NCBI GenBank assembly: GCA_021443045.1
Contig: JABUUT010000007.1
Span: forward strand, 1-26,197
Length of the DNA stretch: 26,197 nt
Origin: Fibrobacteraceae bacterium
GTDB taxonomy: Bacteria; Fibrobacterota; Fibrobacteria; Fibrobacterales; Fibrobacteraceae
Direction of reading: 5' to 3'
A program made the translations under genes and the position numbers. Each line of letters opens with the position of its first letter. Position 1 is the stretch's first letter. Positions 7,355-16,214 of the stretch are shown one piece after another. The notes under the pieces were generated by a model. The model made no database searches and was not told the DNA's origin. It saw only the letters and a program-made list of their open reading frames with translations.

Positions 7355-8884
7355 TTACCCACCTATTGCAGTAATGTTTGCGCGGGAAATGTTTTCAAAA
7401 ATTGGGGCAATGCTTTGGTCTAGGAATTCGGAAATCCATGTGGGGAAGATACCGATAAACAATAGGCAGAGCACCAGAATGACTATCACCAGTTTTTCAC
7501 GGAAGCTACCATCGGTAAGGCTTTCGTATTTGGCCGGCATTTCTCCATGCAGCATGCGGTTGGCCGTTTGTAAAATGTAAACAGCCGTAGTGGTAATGGA
7601 GAGTATGGCCAGAATGGTAACGATGCGAACCCAGGTGGATTCACAACTGAAGGCTCCAATAAAGATGGTGGATTCAGCGATAAAACCAGAAAAACCTGGG
7701 AGGCCAAGGCCTGCAAAACCTGCTATCACAAAACCTACGCCCAAGAAGGGCATTTTACGCATAATTCCACCCATTTGTGTTATGTCGCGGGTGTGGGTGC
7801 GTTCATAAATCATGCCGATAGTGGCAAAGAAGAGGCCTGTTAAAAATCCGTGGGAAATCATTTGGAGGGTGGCTCCACGAAGACCAACGGGAGTGAGGGC
7901 CGCAAGCCCAAGGAAAATGAGGCCCAAGTGTGAAATGGAGCTGTAGGCGGTAATGTACTTAAGGTCTTTATGGCGAATGGCAATAAATGGACCCACCACC
8001 ACATTGAAGATAAGTAAAAGAACAACGTAAGGGAGCCAAATTTTTGCCGCTTCGGGCATAAGGAACATGGCTACCCGAAGGCATCCATAGGCTCCCATTT
8101 TCATCATAACGCCTGCTGCCAGCATGGAAACGGCTGTGGGGGCGGCAGAGTGGCCGTCGGGGCTCCAAAAATGGAATGGGAACAGGGAACTAGACACTGC
8201 AAAACCCATGAATAACAGAGGGAAAGCCCACATCTGGAAATCCATGGGGAGAGTAACCTTAGACAATTCCACAATGCTCCAGCTTTGTATTCCACCTTCA
8301 AAGTAGAAGCCAAACAGCGTGGCTAGAATCATGGAAGACCCCAAAGCCAGCGTTAATGTGAGCTTTTTACCACCGTAGTCTTTACGACCAGAACCGTATC
8401 CGGCAATCATCAGGTACATGCAGAGAGCTTCCATTTCGTAGAACACAAAGAACAGCACCAAATCAAAGCTCATGAACACGCCGTAGACGCTTGTGGCCAA
8501 AAGCTGGATTAATGCAAAGTACACCTTTTGGTTTCCCTTGATGTTCCAGCTTACAAGAATGCCTGTCCAGACAATGACCGCGGTGAGGAACAGCAGCAAA
8601 ATGTTCAGGGCGTCGGCACCAACAATGTAGTGGGCGTTAAACATGGAGAGCCATGGAATGTCGGTAAAGTAGTGGAGTAGCAGAGGAGCTGCTGCGCTGT
8701 TTGCCGGCGTGCCAGAGGCGGTGTACATGGAGTACACCAGGTAGCCAACCAGAAGCAGAATCAAAGATTCCGTGGCAACATGGATGGTTTTAATTGTCTT
8801 TATTTGCGTAGAAGGAATGGGTACGCAAACCAATACCGCCAAAAGGGGTAAAAACCAAATCAGGTTAAATAGAACTGTTTCCAT
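7355..8884 (-). CDS. nuoM: NADH-quinone oxidoreductase subunit M
   Basis: NuoM is an antiporter-like proton-pumping subunit of complex I. The 509-aa product has about 14 membrane segments. The essential Glu is at 140 (FVFYEMEALCMYL). The family signature around GHSAAPTAVSMLAAGVMMKM and the SISHLG segment are both visible. It lies six bases downstream of nuoL and three upstream of nuoN. Nothing unusual is seen. Confidence 0.96.
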   Translation of the reverse strand: METVLFNLIWFLPLLAVLVCVPIPSTQIKTIKTIHVATESLILLLVGYLVYSMYTASGTPANSAAAPLLLHYFTDIPWLSMFNAHYIVGADALNILLLFLTAVIVWTGILVSWNIKGNQKVYFALIQLLATSVYGVFMSFDLVLFFVFYEMEALCMYLMIAGYGSGRKDYGGKKLTLTLALGSSMILATLFGFYFEGGIQSWSIVELSKVTLPMDFQMWAFPLLFMGFAVSSSLFPFHFWSPDGHSAAPTAVSMLAAGVMMKMGAYGCLRVAMFLMPEAAKIWLPYVVLLLIFNVVVGPFIAIRHKDLKYITAYSSISHLGLIFLGLAALTPVGLRGATLQMISHGFLTGLFFATIGMIYERTHTRDITQMGGIMRKMPFLGVGFVIAGFAGLGLPGFSGFIAESTIFIGAFSCESTWVRIVTILAILSITTTAVYILQTANRMLHGEMPAKYESLTDGSFREKLVIVILVLCLLFIGIFPTWISEFLDQSIAPIFENISRANITAIGG

Positions 8885-8890
8885 AAAAAC

Positions 8891-10867
8891 CTACAGTGGA
8901 AGTTGTCCAAAAAAACGCCATAAAAGAAGACCGATAATTAATGTGCCCAAGTAGAAAGGCAGGGAGCCGCCCTGGGCATAGCGAACCAAGTCGCCAAGTC
9001 GGTGAACAAACCAAACAACAAATGCAACAATACCTTCGATAATGTAATCTTGTACAAAACGACATACACGAGCCACGCCAGCAAAGATAAACTGGCGAAC
9101 AAAGATGTAGTACATTTCGTCGAAATAGAATTTACGATAAATTAACTTGTACAATCCGCAACGATTGGTTTCATCCAAAGTTTGCTGCATTTTTGCCGGA
9201 ATGGTAGCCTTGGGGCTGGCATAGAAAAGCCATGCGGTGCAGAAGGCCACCACAGCCATGCCAATGGCTGCAAAGGGAATCCACTTGGCCTCGGGAAGGC
9301 TAACCAGTTGAGGAATGTTTAGGGAGCTTGGCACGGAGAACTTTGCAAAGAGCCCCTTGGCCATAAAGCCGCTGAGAAACGCGGGAAGTGCCAGAACTAC
9401 AATGGGGAGCGTCATGGCAAAGTCTTCTTTAATTTTGTGGCCACGGACATGTTCGCTGCGAGAGTCTCCATGGAAAATGAGGAAGAAAAATCGGAACATG
9501 TAGAATGTGGTAAGGCCGCTGGTTAAAAGAGCCAGTGCAAACACAATGTAGTGCTGCCCTTGGAATGCAGCCAGTAAAATTTCATCCTTGGAGAAAAATC
9601 CGGAGAAGGGCGGCACACCAGAAATGGCCAGGATGGAAATGAGGGCACACCAGTAAGTCCAAGGCATTTTTGCTCCCAAGCCACCCATTTTGTCTAAATC
9701 GTTGGTGTGAACCACATGAATCACAGAACCAGCAATAAGGAACAAACTGCACTTAAAGAAGGCGTGGGTAAAAATGTGGAAGGTGGATGCAGTATAGCCA
9801 GTAACAGCCACCACCGAGTCAATTTTGCAAACACCAAGAGAGAACATCATGTAGCCCAGCTGGCTCAAGGTGGAGTAGGCAAGAATACGTTTGATGTCTT
9901 TTTGGGTGCAGGCAATAACTGCTGCAAAGACCATTGTAAAGGCTCCTACCACCATAATAAGATTAAGGGTGTTTTCACAAATGGCAAAGAAGGGGAACAG
10001 ACGGGCCACCAGATACACGCCAGCCACCACCATGGTGGCACTGTGGATAATGGAAGAAACTGGTGTTGGGCCTTCCATGGCGTTGGGGAGCCAAATGTGC
10101 ATAGGGAACATGGCGCTTTTACCCCAGCCACCCACAAAGATGAGAATAGAACCGAGAACCAGGGCGCTTGCTTTAGAAACGGTGGCAATGCCAATGTTGA
10201 TGGTTTCTTGATAGAATGGGGCCATAGACAAGGCGTTGATGGTAGAAAAGTCAAAGCTTCCTACCACATAGCTTACCAGCACAATACCCATTAAAAAGAA
10301 GCTATCGGCAAAGCGGGTAAGAATAAAAGCCTGCTTTGAAGCCGAAACGGCAGAGGGTTTGTGGTACCAAAAACCAATGAGCATGTAGCTGGAAATACCC
10401 ACAAGTTCCCAGAAGATGAACATCTGGAACAAGTTGGTGGCCACAACCAAGCCCAACATGGAAAAGGTGAACAAGGAAAGCAGGGCAAAGAAACGGCCGG
10501 CAGAGCGGTCGTGGCGCATGTAACCCACGCTGTAGATGTTCACCAAGGTGGAAATAAAGGTGACCACCACCAGCATCATTACAGAAAGAGGATCCACAAG
10601 AAATCCGATGTTTCCGGAAAGATTTTCGCTAATGGCTTTAAAGGGCAAAAAGCTGAATTCAAAGAGCACTGCTTTTTGGGGAGCCACATTGGAGGTTAGG
10701 TAACTTACCGCAAGAAGAACGGCACTAATGGCTCCAATGCCGTTTCCAATAATGCCCATGGCGGCGGCACCCTTGGCCGACTTTTGCCCCAGGAACAGAC
10801 CGTTAACCACAAATGCCAACAGTGGTAAGAACAGAATAAGGTAGCTGAATAAAAGTTCGTTAGTCAT
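8891..10867 (-). CDS. nuoL: NADH-quinone oxidoreductase subunit L
   Basis: NuoL is the distal antiporter-like subunit and, in the family, carries the long lateral helix that runs along the membrane arm. The 658-aa product has about 16 membrane segments. The key Glu is at 154 (IFWELVGISSYML), and the broken-helix motif GPTPVSSIIHSATMV and the AYSTLSQLGYM segment are present. The C-terminal 150 residues fit the amphipathic lateral helix plus a final membrane anchor. Its start overlaps the nuoK stop region by eight bases, which suggests translational coupling. Confidence 0.96.
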   Translation of the reverse strand: MTNELLFSYLILFLPLLAFVVNGLFLGQKSAKGAAAMGIIGNGIGAISAVLLAVSYLTSNVAPQKAVLFEFSFLPFKAISENLSGNIGFLVDPLSVMMLVVVTFISTLVNIYSVGYMRHDRSAGRFFALLSLFTFSMLGLVVATNLFQMFIFWELVGISSYMLIGFWYHKPSAVSASKQAFILTRFADSFFLMGIVLVSYVVGSFDFSTINALSMAPFYQETINIGIATVSKASALVLGSILIFVGGWGKSAMFPMHIWLPNAMEGPTPVSSIIHSATMVVAGVYLVARLFPFFAICENTLNLIMVVGAFTMVFAAVIACTQKDIKRILAYSTLSQLGYMMFSLGVCKIDSVVAVTGYTASTFHIFTHAFFKCSLFLIAGSVIHVVHTNDLDKMGGLGAKMPWTYWCALISILAISGVPPFSGFFSKDEILLAAFQGQHYIVFALALLTSGLTTFYMFRFFFLIFHGDSRSEHVRGHKIKEDFAMTLPIVVLALPAFLSGFMAKGLFAKFSVPSSLNIPQLVSLPEAKWIPFAAIGMAVVAFCTAWLFYASPKATIPAKMQQTLDETNRCGLYKLIYRKFYFDEMYYIFVRQFIFAGVARVCRFVQDYIIEGIVAFVVWFVHRLGDLVRYAQGGSLPFYLGTLIIGLLLWRFFGQLPL

Positions 10868-11165
10868 GCAAATCCCTCAACTGTTCTACGTCCAAACTGT
10901 GGTAGCGACGGTACATGGAAACAATAATGGCAAGAGCAATGGCCATTTCGCATGCCGTTACCGCAATAACGAAAATGCTGAACAAGGCCCCAGCCGTGGA
11001 ATCTTTGGCACTAAAGTAGGCAAAGGAAATAAAATTAATGTTGGCGGCATTGAGCATAAGTTCAATGGAAATGAGCATGCCAATAAGGTGCCGGCGGCGC
11101 ATAAGGCCCCAAACACCAATGCCAAAAAGGATAAAAGCCAAAATAAGGCAGTTCATTAAGGTCAT
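10860..11165 (-). CDS. nuoK: NADH-quinone oxidoreductase subunit K
   Basis: NuoK is a small membrane subunit with three helices. Two buried glutamates, needed for proton transfer in E. coli (Glu36 and Glu72), have counterparts here at Glu35 (ISIELMLNA) and Glu73 (TACEMAIAL). The 101-aa form starting at ATG 11165 is chosen over a start 42 bases upstream. It gives the family's usual length and overlaps the nuoJ stop as TAATG, with a purine-rich GGGGGA site just upstream. Confidence 0.95.
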   Translation of the reverse strand: MTLMNCLILAFILFGIGVWGLMRRRHLIGMLISIELMLNAANINFISFAYFSAKDSTAGALFSIFVIAVTACEMAIALAIIVSMYRRYHSLDVEQLRDLHD

Positions 11166-11749
11166 TATTTTTCCCCCTTTCCTTTGCGGGCAACGGTAAT
11201 GGCACAAATCAGTGTCATTAGCAAAAGAACGCTGACCACTTCAAAGGGAATGATAAAACTATCGGCTCCATAGCCAAGAAGCCTCAGGGCAAAATTGTGA
11301 AGGGAGGAGTAGTCGGCTGGAGCGGTTGTGGTGACCGTGGCCAGTTCCTTTACGGGAAGTATGCAACGGATCATTACAAAAGCAAAGGCCAGTGACAAGG
11401 TGCATGCTGCAAAAATCTTGGGGATTCTCACATTAAAGGCATCTTCTCCCAAATGGCTGGTAAGCAAAATGGTAAATACAACAAAAATCACCACACCGCC
11501 TACATAAACCATCACTTGGGCCAGGGCCACAAATTCTGCATGCAAAAGCAGGTATAAAATGGCTGTAACCAAGAAAGAGAAAATAAGGAACACTGCGCTT
11601 TGCAACACGTTGCGCACCACAACGGTGAGAATGGCCGTAACAATAATAATAAAGGCTACGGCATAAAAGGCAATGTCCATAGGCCCTGTGGGGAACATGG
11701 CTCCAGCCTGGCTTAAAAGTTGAGAAACGTTAAAGGGAAGAGATAGCAT
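11165..11749 (-). CDS. nuoJ: NADH-quinone oxidoreductase subunit J
   Basis: NuoJ is a five-helix membrane subunit whose third helix helps couple quinone reduction to proton pumping. The 194-aa product shows five hydrophobic stretches. It has the family segment around LHAEFVALAQVMVYVGGVVI and a C-terminal PFEVVSVLLLMTLICAITVA helix. Single-base TAATG overlaps join it to nuoI upstream and nuoK downstream. A poorly conserved loop (about 110-150) between helices 4 and 5 is normal for the family. Confidence 0.95.
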   Translation of the reverse strand: MLSLPFNVSQLLSQAGAMFPTGPMDIAFYAVAFIIIVTAILTVVVRNVLQSAVFLIFSFLVTAILYLLLHAEFVALAQVMVYVGGVVIFVVFTILLTSHLGEDAFNVRIPKIFAACTLSLAFAFVMIRCILPVKELATVTTTAPADYSSLHNFALRLLGYGADSFIIPFEVVSVLLLMTLICAITVARKGKGEK

Positions 11750-12225
11750 TATCCTTGTCCCTCCTTTTTGTTCAGAATCATGTCTAGGGAGGTTGGGTCG
11801 GTGGTTGCCACTTCAAAGGCCTGACTCATGCGTATGGCTCCAAAAGGGCATGCTTCCACGCAGAGACCGCATTGGGTGCAGCTTCCAAAGTGGTATTCGT
11901 AACGGCCCAAAACCTTTTTACCTGCAATATTCTTTGTGGCAAGAACATTTATGGAGGCGTTGGGGCAAGCTTTTTCGCACATGCCGCATGCGGTACACTT
12001 GTTGTTGCCCTCAGCATCTTCAATCATTTCCAAACGACCGCGATAGCGTGGGTGCATCTTAAGTGTCTTCTTGTTTTCGGGATACTGTTCCGTAACAATG
12101 CGCTTGGGGTTGAAAAAATACTTTAGGGTTACAGACAAACCCATAACAAGGCTAACAGGCCCGGTAACGCAGCGTTTTAGGTAACGCTTAAAATACCTGG
12201 AGACTGTCATATTTTTCTTTTTCAT
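11749..12225 (-). CDS. nuoI: NADH-quinone oxidoreductase subunit I (two 4Fe-4S clusters)
   Basis: NuoI is the ferredoxin-like subunit that passes electrons through clusters N6a and N6b to N2 in NuoB. The 158-aa product has two complete CxxCxxCxxxCP motifs: Cys77/80/83/87 and Cys116/119/122/126. An N-terminal amphipathic segment (about 1-40) matches the family's membrane-surface helix. The HPRYRGRLEM stretch before the first motif is also typical. A GGAG site precedes the ATG, and nuoH ends 12 bases upstream. Confidence 0.96.
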   Translation of the reverse strand: MKKKNMTVSRYFKRYLKRCVTGPVSLVMGLSVTLKYFFNPKRIVTEQYPENKKTLKMHPRYRGRLEMIEDAEGNNKCTACGMCEKACPNASINVLATKNIAGKKVLGRYEYHFGSCTQCGLCVEACPFGAIRMSQAFEVATTDPTSLDMILNKKEGQG

Positions 12226-12237
12226 AAATACTCCAGA

Positions 12238-13377
12238 TTAGCCAAATAACACAATGTAGGCTCCACCGAGGCCCAGCAGCACCAGGTTTACGGGAAGCAA
12301 AAATTTCCATTCAAAGTCCATGAGTTGGTCTACACGGGGGCGAACAAATGTCCAACGAACCATCATGTAGCACCAAATCATAAAGTAGACCTTGGCAAAG
12401 AACCATACAAACCCAGGAACCATCATCAGTACCGAATCAACTGCTTCTACACCAATGAGAGGGGGGTAAAAACCACCCAGGAAACAGGTGGTGGCCAAAG
12501 AGGAGGTGGTTACCAAGTTGATGTATTCGGCCAAGTAGAACATGGCAAAGGCGGTTCCGTTGTATTCGGTGTGGTAGCCGCCGGTAAGTTCCTGCTCAGC
12601 TTCGGCAATGTCAAAGGGGGCACGGTTCAATTCGGCTGTAGACGAAATAAAGAACAGCACAAAGGCAATAAAGCCAAGAACGGGAATTTTAAAAATCCAC
12701 CAGTCTAGAATAGTGCCTTCTTGGCCCTGGGTAATGGAAAGCAGGTTGGTTTCTCCAGAGACCATTACCACGAAGAGCAGAATCATGGCAAAGGAAATTT
12801 CGTAACTGATCATTTGGGCCCCACTGCGGAGGGAACCCAAAAGGGAGTACTTGTTGTTGGAAGACCAACCGCCCAAAAGGATACCCAGAATACCAAAACC
12901 ATTGACAGCAATAATAAATGGAATGCCTACGGGAACGTTGGCAATGACCATGTTCTTGTCAAAGGGAATTAGGGTGAGCACCAGGAATGGGGCTATGAGC
13001 ACCACCATAGGGGCCAAATAGAATATGAACTTGTCGGCACCCTTAGGAGCGTACACTTCCTTAAAGAGCATCTTCAGCACGTCGGCAATGGTCTGGATGG
13101 TGCCATGCCAACCTAGGCGCATGGGGCCTAAACGGCACTGCACATGGGCGCAAACCTTGCGTTCCATGTAAATTAAAATGGGGGCATTGCCTATGGCAAC
13201 AATGCAAACGGCAATAATGCAGATAACAGCGTTTATTAAAAAGGCAACAACGCTATTGGCTGCCGGAATGTACTCCAACACGCTTTGGGGCAAATAGGGA
13301 GTTACATATCCCATGGCGTCTGGAACAAGTTTCCGGACGAAATCACCGATAGGATGGGTTACAGAAGGGGTAAACAT
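12238..13377 (-). CDS. nuoH: NADH-quinone oxidoreductase subunit H
   Basis: NuoH is the membrane subunit that forms the quinone access channel with NuoB and NuoD. The 379-aa product has about eight to nine membrane helices. It contains the MERKV segment (71-75), GPMRLGWHG (84-92), and the GWSSNNKYSLLGSLRSGAQM block (170-189). The highly conserved AELNRAPFDIAEAEQEL loop (248-264) is followed by YHTEY. The start lies five bases after the nuoD stop, with AGG in the last nuoD codons as a weak ribosome-binding site. An N-terminal extension of about 35 residues before the first helix is slightly longer than in E. coli. Confidence 0.96.
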   Translation of the reverse strand: MFTPSVTHPIGDFVRKLVPDAMGYVTPYLPQSVLEYIPAANSVVAFLINAVICIIAVCIVAIGNAPILIYMERKVCAHVQCRLGPMRLGWHGTIQTIADVLKMLFKEVYAPKGADKFIFYLAPMVVLIAPFLVLTLIPFDKNMVIANVPVGIPFIIAVNGFGILGILLGGWSSNNKYSLLGSLRSGAQMISYEISFAMILLFVVMVSGETNLLSITQGQEGTILDWWIFKIPVLGFIAFVLFFISSTAELNRAPFDIAEAEQELTGGYHTEYNGTAFAMFYLAEYINLVTTSSLATTCFLGGFYPPLIGVEAVDSVLMMVPGFVWFFAKVYFMIWCYMMVRWTFVRPRVDQLMDFEWKFLLPVNLVLLGLGGAYIVLFG

Positions 13378-13382
13378 AGAAT

Positions 13383-14525
13383 CTACCTGTCAATTTCCGG
13401 AATAACCGGGTCTATGGTGGCGAGAATGGCTACAAGGTCCGAAATTTTTTGGCCCTGCACCATTTTGTTGAGTGGTGCAAGGTTGGCAAAACTGGGGCCT
13501 CGCGTGTGAATTCGGTAGGGCTTGTCGCCGGACGCGGCCACCACATAGGTGGCGTACAGCCCCTTGGCTGTTTCTATAGCACTATAGTAGCGTCCGGCGG
13601 GGAGTCGCACGGGTTTTTCTTTTGCACGCCATGGGCCTTCTGGGAATTTTTCCACAGCCTGTTTCAATATTTTCAGGGATTCGTGGATTTCCGCAATGCG
13701 AATGGTGTAGCGGTCGTAAGTGTCGCCATTATAGGTTACAGGAACATCAAAATCAAATTGGTCATAAATACTGTAGGGGTCGTTTTTGCGAACGTCGTAT
13801 TTTACCCCAGAACCGCGAAGCATGGGGCCTGTGCAGCCGTAGGCAATGGCATCTTCCTTAGAAAGTATGCCAATACCCTTGGTGCGTTCCAGAACAATGA
13901 TGTTCTTGGAAAGGAACCTTTCATAGTCTTTCATGGTTTTATCCATGTGCTTGATAAAGGCCTTTACGCGGGGGATAAATGTGTCGGGAACATCAAAGGT
14001 GGAGCCACCGGGCCTAAAGAAATTGGTGGTTAGGCGAGAACCGGTTACTTCTTCAATAATGTCGTGAACCATTTCTCTTTCTTTAAAGCCGTAGAGCAAA
14101 CAAGTTTGCCCACCCAGGTCGCCGCCAAAGCAGGCGAAGAACACCATGTGGCTTGCAACACGGCCCAGTTCCTGGAGAATGACGCGAATATATTCGGCCC
14201 GTTCGGGAACCCCGATATTCAAAGCCTTTTCGTAGGCCAGGCATACCCCCAGGTTGTTCTGGATGGCAGTGAGGTAGTCTTGGCGGTCGCTAAGCAGAAT
14301 GTATTGCAAATAATTCATGTTTTCGGCTTGCTTTTCTATGCCTCGATGAATGTAGCCAAAATGAGGCACCATTTCAACAATGGTTTCGCCATCCATGCGA
14401 AGGGCAAGACGAAGGGCTCCATGGGTACTGGGGTGCTGTGGGCCCATGTTGATAAAGAATTCTTCGGAATTAGATTCGCTCCGTTCAATTTTAAATCCAG
14501 GAGGCAGATTTCCCTTGTTTATCAT
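13383..14525 (-). CDS. nuoD: NADH-quinone oxidoreductase subunit D
   Basis: NuoD is the 49-kDa-type subunit that lines the quinone-binding site. The 380-aa product has GPQHPSTHG at 28-36, with the quinone-contacting His in that loop. GYIHRGIEK is at 57-65, and the conserved quinone-site Tyr is at 84 (DRQDYLT). The C-terminus DPVIPEIDR matches the family ending. It is a separate protein here, not fused to NuoC as in E. coli. Its ATG overlaps the nuoBC stop as ATGA. Confidence 0.96.
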   Translation of the reverse strand: MINKGNLPPGFKIERSESNSEEFFINMGPQHPSTHGALRLALRMDGETIVEMVPHFGYIHRGIEKQAENMNYLQYILLSDRQDYLTAIQNNLGVCLAYEKALNIGVPERAEYIRVILQELGRVASHMVFFACFGGDLGGQTCLLYGFKEREMVHDIIEEVTGSRLTTNFFRPGGSTFDVPDTFIPRVKAFIKHMDKTMKDYERFLSKNIIVLERTKGIGILSKEDAIAYGCTGPMLRGSGVKYDVRKNDPYSIYDQFDFDVPVTYNGDTYDRYTIRIAEIHESLKILKQAVEKFPEGPWRAKEKPVRLPAGRYYSAIETAKGLYATYVVAASGDKPYRIHTRGPSFANLAPLNKMVQGQKISDLVAILATIDPVIPEIDR

Positions 14526-15832
14526 AGTGGCCTCCGAATCATGTGGGGGTTGGTAAAGTCTTTGCGAAGGGGGAATCCTGTAAAGTCTTCGTCCAAGAAT
14601 ATGCGACGCAGATCGGGGTGGTCCGTAAATTCGATGCCGAACATATCGTACACCTCCCGTTCCTTAAACTCTGCCGCAGGATACAAGCTGGTAATAGAAG
14701 GAATTTGGGCGAGAATGGCGTTTGCCCTTTTTTCTTCGGCTATGCCAAAGTTCTTCTTTAGGGGCACGCGAATAAATACCTTGTGTCCTCGATCCATGCT
14801 CATAAGCTGGGTGATTACTTCAAAGTGGTCTTCGTAATCGATGCCGGTTACATCAATGAGGAAATTCATCTTAAGGTCTTCATCGTCCCGCATGAATTTT
14901 ACCACATCCAAGTAGTCTTCAGCGTTTACGGTAAGTTCCAGAGGAAAATCCACCGGATACTTCATGATGTTTTCTAGGCAGTCGTCGGCACTTTCCACTT
15001 CACTTTTGGTGTCTATGGCTTCTGTGGCCATGTCTTTTGCCACCACACGGTTAAAGCGGTCTCTGGTTTTGGTAAAAATCTCGGCAGCCGAAAGAAAACC
15101 GTTTTCTAGGCCTTTGCCCAGTAAGGCTTTTCTTTCTACCTCAGGAAATTCCTCTTTTTTTACCCTCACCGGCTTGTAGGCCGATTTGTATTCTGGGTTT
15201 TCTTCCTTGAACTTGGCGCGGGCTTCGGCCATTTCCTCATCTTTGATGCGTTCCAAGGCCAGCCAGGCCTTGGAGGCTTCGCGGTATCGGTCCAAAGTGG
15301 AAACATCTCTAACGTCTCCTTCTTTCCAAGGGCTGCGGCAAGTTTCGTGGAGGATTTTTTCGCGAAGGGTTAAAAGACCATGGAACAAGGCTTCTGGCCT
15401 TGGAGGGCAACCTGGAATAAACACGTCCACAGGAATCAGGTTCTGGGCACCGCGAACCACAGAGTAGTTGTCGTACACAAATGGCCCACCAGAAATGGTG
15501 CAGGCACCCATGGCAATGGCATACTTGGGGCCTGGAATCTGTTCCCACAGCATTTGCAGGGCAGGAGCCATGCGGCGTGTGATGGTGCCGGCAATAATGA
15601 AGAGGTCGGCCTGGCGGGGGGAGGCACGAAACACTTCGGAACCAAAGCGGGCGATGTCGTAACGGGCCATGGAACTGCTCATCATTTCGATGGCGCAGCA
15701 GCTGGTTCCGTAGGTGAGGGGCCAAATGGAATTGGCCCTGGCCCAGTTTACCACATAGTCAATCATGTTTACCAGATATTTTCCACCTGGCACTGGGTCT
15801 AAAATTTTTGGAGCGTAATTTACTATTCCCAT
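14522..15832 (-). CDS. nuoBC: Fused NADH-quinone oxidoreductase subunits B and C
   Basis: One 436-aa frame encodes both subunits. Residues 1-165 are NuoB, which holds the terminal cluster N2: tandem Cys45-Cys46 (TSCCAIEMM), Cys111 (MGACTISGG) and Cys142 (PGCPPRPEAL) are all present. Residues about 165-285 are a highly charged Lys/Glu/Arg linker with no match I recognise. Residues about 290-436 are NuoC (30-kDa type), with the FLIDVTGIDYED segment and the signature KEREVYDMFGIEF (390-402). NuoC has no internal start with a good ribosome-binding site. NuoC-NuoD fusions are common, but a NuoB-NuoC fusion with separate NuoD is unusual. NuoA overlaps the start by ten bases, and nuoD overlaps the stop by four. 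Confidence 0.94.
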   Translation of the reverse strand: MGIVNYAPKILDPVPGGKYLVNMIDYVVNWARANSIWPLTYGTSCCAIEMMSSSMARYDIARFGSEVFRASPRQADLFIIAGTITRRMAPALQMLWEQIPGPKYAIAMGACTISGGPFVYDNYSVVRGAQNLIPVDVFIPGCPPRPEALFHGLLTLREKILHETCRSPWKEGDVRDVSTLDRYREASKAWLALERIKDEEMAEARAKFKEENPEYKSAYKPVRVKKEEFPEVERKALLGKGLENGFLSAAEIFTKTRDRFNRVVAKDMATEAIDTKSEVESADDCLENIMKYPVDFPLELTVNAEDYLDVVKFMRDDEDLKMNFLIDVTGIDYEDHFEVITQLMSMDRGHKVFIRVPLKKNFGIAEEKRANAILAQIPSITSLYPAAEFKEREVYDMFGIEFTDHPDLRRIFLDEDFTGFPLRKDFTNPHMIRRPL

Positions 15833-16203
15833 TTTAAGATACCTTTTTTCCAGGCGTATGCAAGCCCGGAAACTAAAATTGCAAGGAATATAACCAAGTC
15901 AATAATGACGATTACAGGGGAGAGTGGAGTGTTTCCAGCCATGATTTCTCTAAAGTTGGAAAGCACAGGAAACAAGAACAAGGCTTCTATGTCGAACACC
16001 AAGAAAAGGAGGGCAAACAGATAGTAGCCTACCTTAAACTGGATGCGGGCATTGCCAATGGTGTTCATGCCGCATTCGTAGGGGGCGAACTTATTTTTGG
16101 TGTCTTTTGACTTGTAACCAAGTACAAGCCCCACCACAATAGCCGCTGCCGCAATGAATGCGCCAAGGAAAAGGAAAATGGAAAGTATGACATATTCCGA
16201 CAT
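15823..16203 (-). CDS. nuoA: NADH-quinone oxidoreductase subunit A
   Basis: NuoA is a three-helix membrane subunit whose first loop borders the quinone cavity. The 126-aa product has the invariant loop around YECGM (42-46, Cys44) and the second-helix motif FDIEALFLFP (70-79) with conserved Asp and Glu. It is the first nuo gene of the operon and follows the unrecognised 193-aa gene by 11 bases. It overlaps nuoBC by ten bases. Confidence 0.95.
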   Translation of the reverse strand: MSEYVILSIFLFLGAFIAAAAIVVGLVLGYKSKDTKNKFAPYECGMNTIGNARIQFKVGYYLFALLFLVFDIEALFLFPVLSNFREIMAGNTPLSPVIVIIDLVIFLAILVSGLAYAWKKGILKWE

Positions 16204-16214
16204 GGAAAGGTCTC

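Noticed and set aside
6080..10699. Long open frames on the + strand opposite nuoN, nuoM and nuoL (for example 7095-7580 and 9707-10294)
   Set aside because: They are antisense to well-recognised genes, have no ribosome-binding sites and have atypical composition.
14522..15832. The NuoB-NuoC fusion being a sequencing frameshift artefact
   Set aside because: The two domains share one frame through a linker of about 120 residues with ordinary coding composition, so a single indel would not create it.
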